Assembly: GCA_046233135.1 (NCBI GenBank)
Contig: JBJXHN010000009.1
Location: forward strand, 108,585 to 172,584
Reading direction: 5' to 3'
Source of the DNA: JBJXHN01 sp046233135
GTDB taxonomy: Bacteria; Pseudomonadota; Alphaproteobacteria; Rhodospirillales; Rhodospirillaceae
Length of the DNA stretch: 64,000 nt
Part shown: piece after piece, positions 63,875-64,000 of the stretch
How positions within the stretch are numbered: position 1 is the first letter of the stretch
Layout of the letters: each line of letters opens with the position of its first letter
Position numbers and translations under genes: made by a program
The notes under the pieces: generated by a model
The model's input: only the letters and a program-made list of their open reading frames with translations
Told to the model about the DNA's origin: nothing
Database searches by the model: none

Positions 63875-64000
63875 CAATGATAACAGTGAATTACGATACA
63901 ATACGGGTGTCTTAAAAATTTACAGGGTGTTTTTCGGGGATGCGGTTCGGGGATCACGGGAAAAGACAGGTTCTCGCGTCCTTCGACGGGGGCGATATCA
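63875..64000 (+). mobile_element. IS1380-family element, left end, cut by window edge
   Basis: Starts with CAATGATAACAGTGAAT (63875-63891), then TTTACAGGGTGTTTTTCGG. The transposase start ATG is at 63940 (MRFGDHGKRQVLASFDGGDI) and the frame is open to the window end. Same orientation as the deleted copy at 51.8 kb. Confidence 0.85.

Noticed and set aside
1..64000. CRISPR array, rRNA or tRNA genes
   Set aside because: No regularly spaced direct repeats and no recognisable RNA gene on reading both strands by eye; short tRNA genes could still be missed.

Overview
The window looks like a high-G+C alphaproteobacterial chromosome segment, most likely Rhodospirillales. The basis is codon bias, the style of the chemosensory cluster, a TAXI-type TRAP transporter and the alphaproteobacterial IS families; nothing in the window names a species. 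No rRNA, tRNA or CRISPR array was seen.

Region 1 (0.1-5.0 kb): a urea/amide-type periplasmic binding protein and a hybrid sensor kinase overlap on the minus strand, followed by a plus-strand UbiX-like flavin prenyltransferase. Region 2 (5.0-17.1 kb, minus strand): a TolC-like outer-membrane factor, a 1,914-residue DUF4347/LEPR repeat adhesin, an M50 metalloprotease fused to a HlyD-like adaptor, a GAF-like/HlyD adaptor and a small HlyD adaptor. It resembles a type I secretion locus without its ABC ATPase. Region 3 (17.3-22.0 kb): an acquired patch with an IS3 tail, an ABC ATPase stump, an MFS drug exporter with a divergent TetR regulator, a lipase-like hydrolase and a decayed DUF4396 gene.

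Region 4 (22.0-39.7 kb): the strongest candidate for an undescribed system. One operon of four very large, repeat-rich proteins (3,113, 693, 1,301 and 723 residues) sits behind a strong sigma70-type promoter with an inverted repeat around its -35 box. The first protein carries a DUF6603 domain; the fourth is built of Ig-like modules; the middle two are not recognised. A decayed transposase follows.

Region 5 (40.5-51.6 kb): a catabolic cluster with a GntR/HutC regulator, a convergent 3-hydroxyacyl-CoA dehydrogenase, and a plus-strand operon DUF35 - thiolase-like - SDR - TAXI TRAP binding protein - fused TRAP permease - CoA-transferase A/B - fumarase/CMLE-family lyase. A clear operator-like inverted repeat lies at its promoter. 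Together these suggest uptake of an organic acid, CoA activation, beta-oxidation-like steps and retro-aldol or thiolytic cleavage; the substrate is unknown.

Region 6 (51.8-64.0 kb): an internally deleted IS1380 copy, then a complete chemosensory operon (soluble double-headed receptor, triple CheW, CheB, HEAT protein, CheR, CheY, CheA, STAS-like protein, second CheY, membrane receptor with a CheZ-like tail motif), then the start of a second IS1380 element in the same orientation at the window edge.
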